5,591 bases of DNA, from positions 1 through 5,591 of the forward strand of contig RFTM01000137.1 of assembly GCA_009923475.1 (NCBI GenBank). The letters are read 5' to 3'. Shown one piece after another: positions 5,070 through 5,591 of the stretch. The DNA is from Gammaproteobacteria bacterium. Lineage in GTDB: Bacteria; Pseudomonadota; Gammaproteobacteria; Steroidobacterales; Steroidobacteraceae. The first letter of the stretch is position 1. Every line of letters begins with the position of its first letter. Under the pieces are notes generated by a model. That model did not search any database, had not been told where the DNA came from, and saw only the letters and a list, made by a program, of their open reading frames with translations. A program made the translations under genes and the position numbers.

Positions 5070-5591
5070 CTCGACGGCGTCGCCGAGCTCCGAGCGGCGC
5101 TTCGCGACGAACTCGCGCAGCGCCTCGTCGACCGCGGGGTCGATGCCCGGGTCGACATAGTCCTCGAGCATGCGCTTCCAGACGCGATGTGCGCGCTGCT
5201 CGGCCGTCAGGCTGCCCTCGTCGGTCCATTGCTCGAACGACGAGTAGTCGGCGATGCTCGACTGGTGGAAGGCATCCTCGAAGTTCGCGAGCGTGTGCGC
5301 GCTGCCGAGGAAGTGGCGGCCGGCATGGACCTCAGCGAGCGCGGACAGGCGATGGACGCGAGCGACTGCATCATCGCCAACTGGTCGGCGTCCATCACGA
5401 ACTTCTCGAAGCTCGCCACCAGGCCCGATTCGAGCCAGCCCGCCGCGTGCGTGACGAGGTGCACGCCTGCCAGCACCGTCGGCAGCAGCGTGTGCGCGCT
5501 CTCGTAGCCCGCCTGCGCGTCGGCCGCCTTCGAGGCGCAGAGCGAGCCGCCGCTGCGGCAGGGCACGCCGAGCCGCCGCGCGAGCTGCGCG
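5061..5591 (-). pseudogene. MttB (trimethylamine methyltransferase) family, C-terminal part, frame broken
   Basis: MttB-family enzymes move a methyl group from trimethylamine or a betaine to a corrinoid protein. Only the C-terminal part lies in the window; the gene continues past its right edge. Two conserved blocks sit in different frames. Block one (5590 to about 5357, 78 residues) includes RRLGVPCRSGGSLCASK, AGWLESGLV and FEKFVMDADQLAMMQSLA. Block two (about 5342 to 5064, 93 residues, stop at 5061-5063) includes ALAEVHAGRHFLGSAHTLAN, SSFEQWTDEGSLTAEQR and VDEALREFVAKRRSEL. The connecting segment that relatives show as A-G-x-D-L-S-E-x-G-Q-A-x-D-A is absent from the minus strand but is encoded on the plus strand at 5316-5360. 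As it stands, translation of block one runs into 49 unrelated residues and stops at 5209-5207. The position where some archaeal members carry pyrrolysine is not visible. Substrate is unknown; many bacterial members act on betaines. The break may be real or a sequencing/assembly chimera. Confidence 0.85.
5316..5360 (+). other. Inverted 45-bp segment of the MttB-type gene
   Basis: Read on the plus strand, opposite to the gene, these 45 bases encode AAGMDLSERGQAMDA. This is the block expected between MMQSL and LAEVHAGRHFLG in the minus-strand protein. With that block placed back in the minus orientation, the MMQ-to-HFLG stretch becomes 32 residues, the same length as in typical relatives as I recall them. 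The observed DNA between the same landmarks is 71 bases instead of 96, a net loss of 25 bases that shifts the frame. The left junction shows a four-base CGCG overlap (5357-5360). The right junction lies in a gccggccgc-type stretch at about 5316-5324. Confidence 0.75.

Noticed and set aside
5187..5507. Plus-strand open frame of 106 codons as a separate gene
   Set aside because: Only the short AAGMDLSERGQAMDA stretch is family-like; the rest is antisense to MttB-type coding sequence, so it is explained by an inverted fragment rather than a gene.

Overview
The window is GC-rich DNA with densely packed genes and signal-peptide, outer-membrane and membrane-enzyme types typical of a Gram-negative bacterium. 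The DgkA sequence and the gene types suggest a high-GC gammaproteobacterium (a Xanthomonadales, Nevskiales or Steroidobacter-like lineage would fit). That placement is an inference from protein style, not a measured phylogeny.

Layout. Bases 1-273 hold no gene I can support. They contain a perfect 22-bp inverted repeat at the window edge, a run of seven A and a -10-like element close to the first gene. Bases 274-2617 (+) form a three-gene, head-to-tail overlapping cluster: diacylglycerol kinase (dgkA), a PfkB-family sugar/nucleoside kinase, and a DUF72 protein that probably starts at a TTG overlapping the kinase stop codon. A 103-bp gap with two short GC-rich hairpins follows. Then comes a complete 775-residue TonB-dependent outer-membrane receptor (2721-5048, +). 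Converging on it from the right edge, and separated by only 12 bp, is the C-terminal part of an MttB (trimethylamine methyltransferase) family gene on the minus strand (5061-5591).

How the genes relate. The first three genes are probably co-transcribed and translationally coupled. Their products are a membrane phospholipid-recycling kinase, a soluble small-molecule kinase and a protein of unknown function, which do not form an obvious pathway. The receptor has its own ribosome binding site and probably its own promoter; its substrate cannot be told from sequence. The MttB-type gene would act in corrinoid-dependent methyl transfer from a methylated amine or betaine, if it were intact.

Most notable observation. 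The MttB-family reading frame is broken at about 5316-5360. The family block expected in the middle of the minus-strand protein (AAGMDLSERGQAMDA) is encoded there on the opposite, plus strand, in what looks like a small local inversion with a net loss of about 25 bp. The flanking parts of the protein are well preserved in two different minus-strand frames. This is either a recent template-switch mutation at a quasi-palindrome or an amplification/assembly chimera. I see no clear evidence for a wholly new defence or mobile system in this window.
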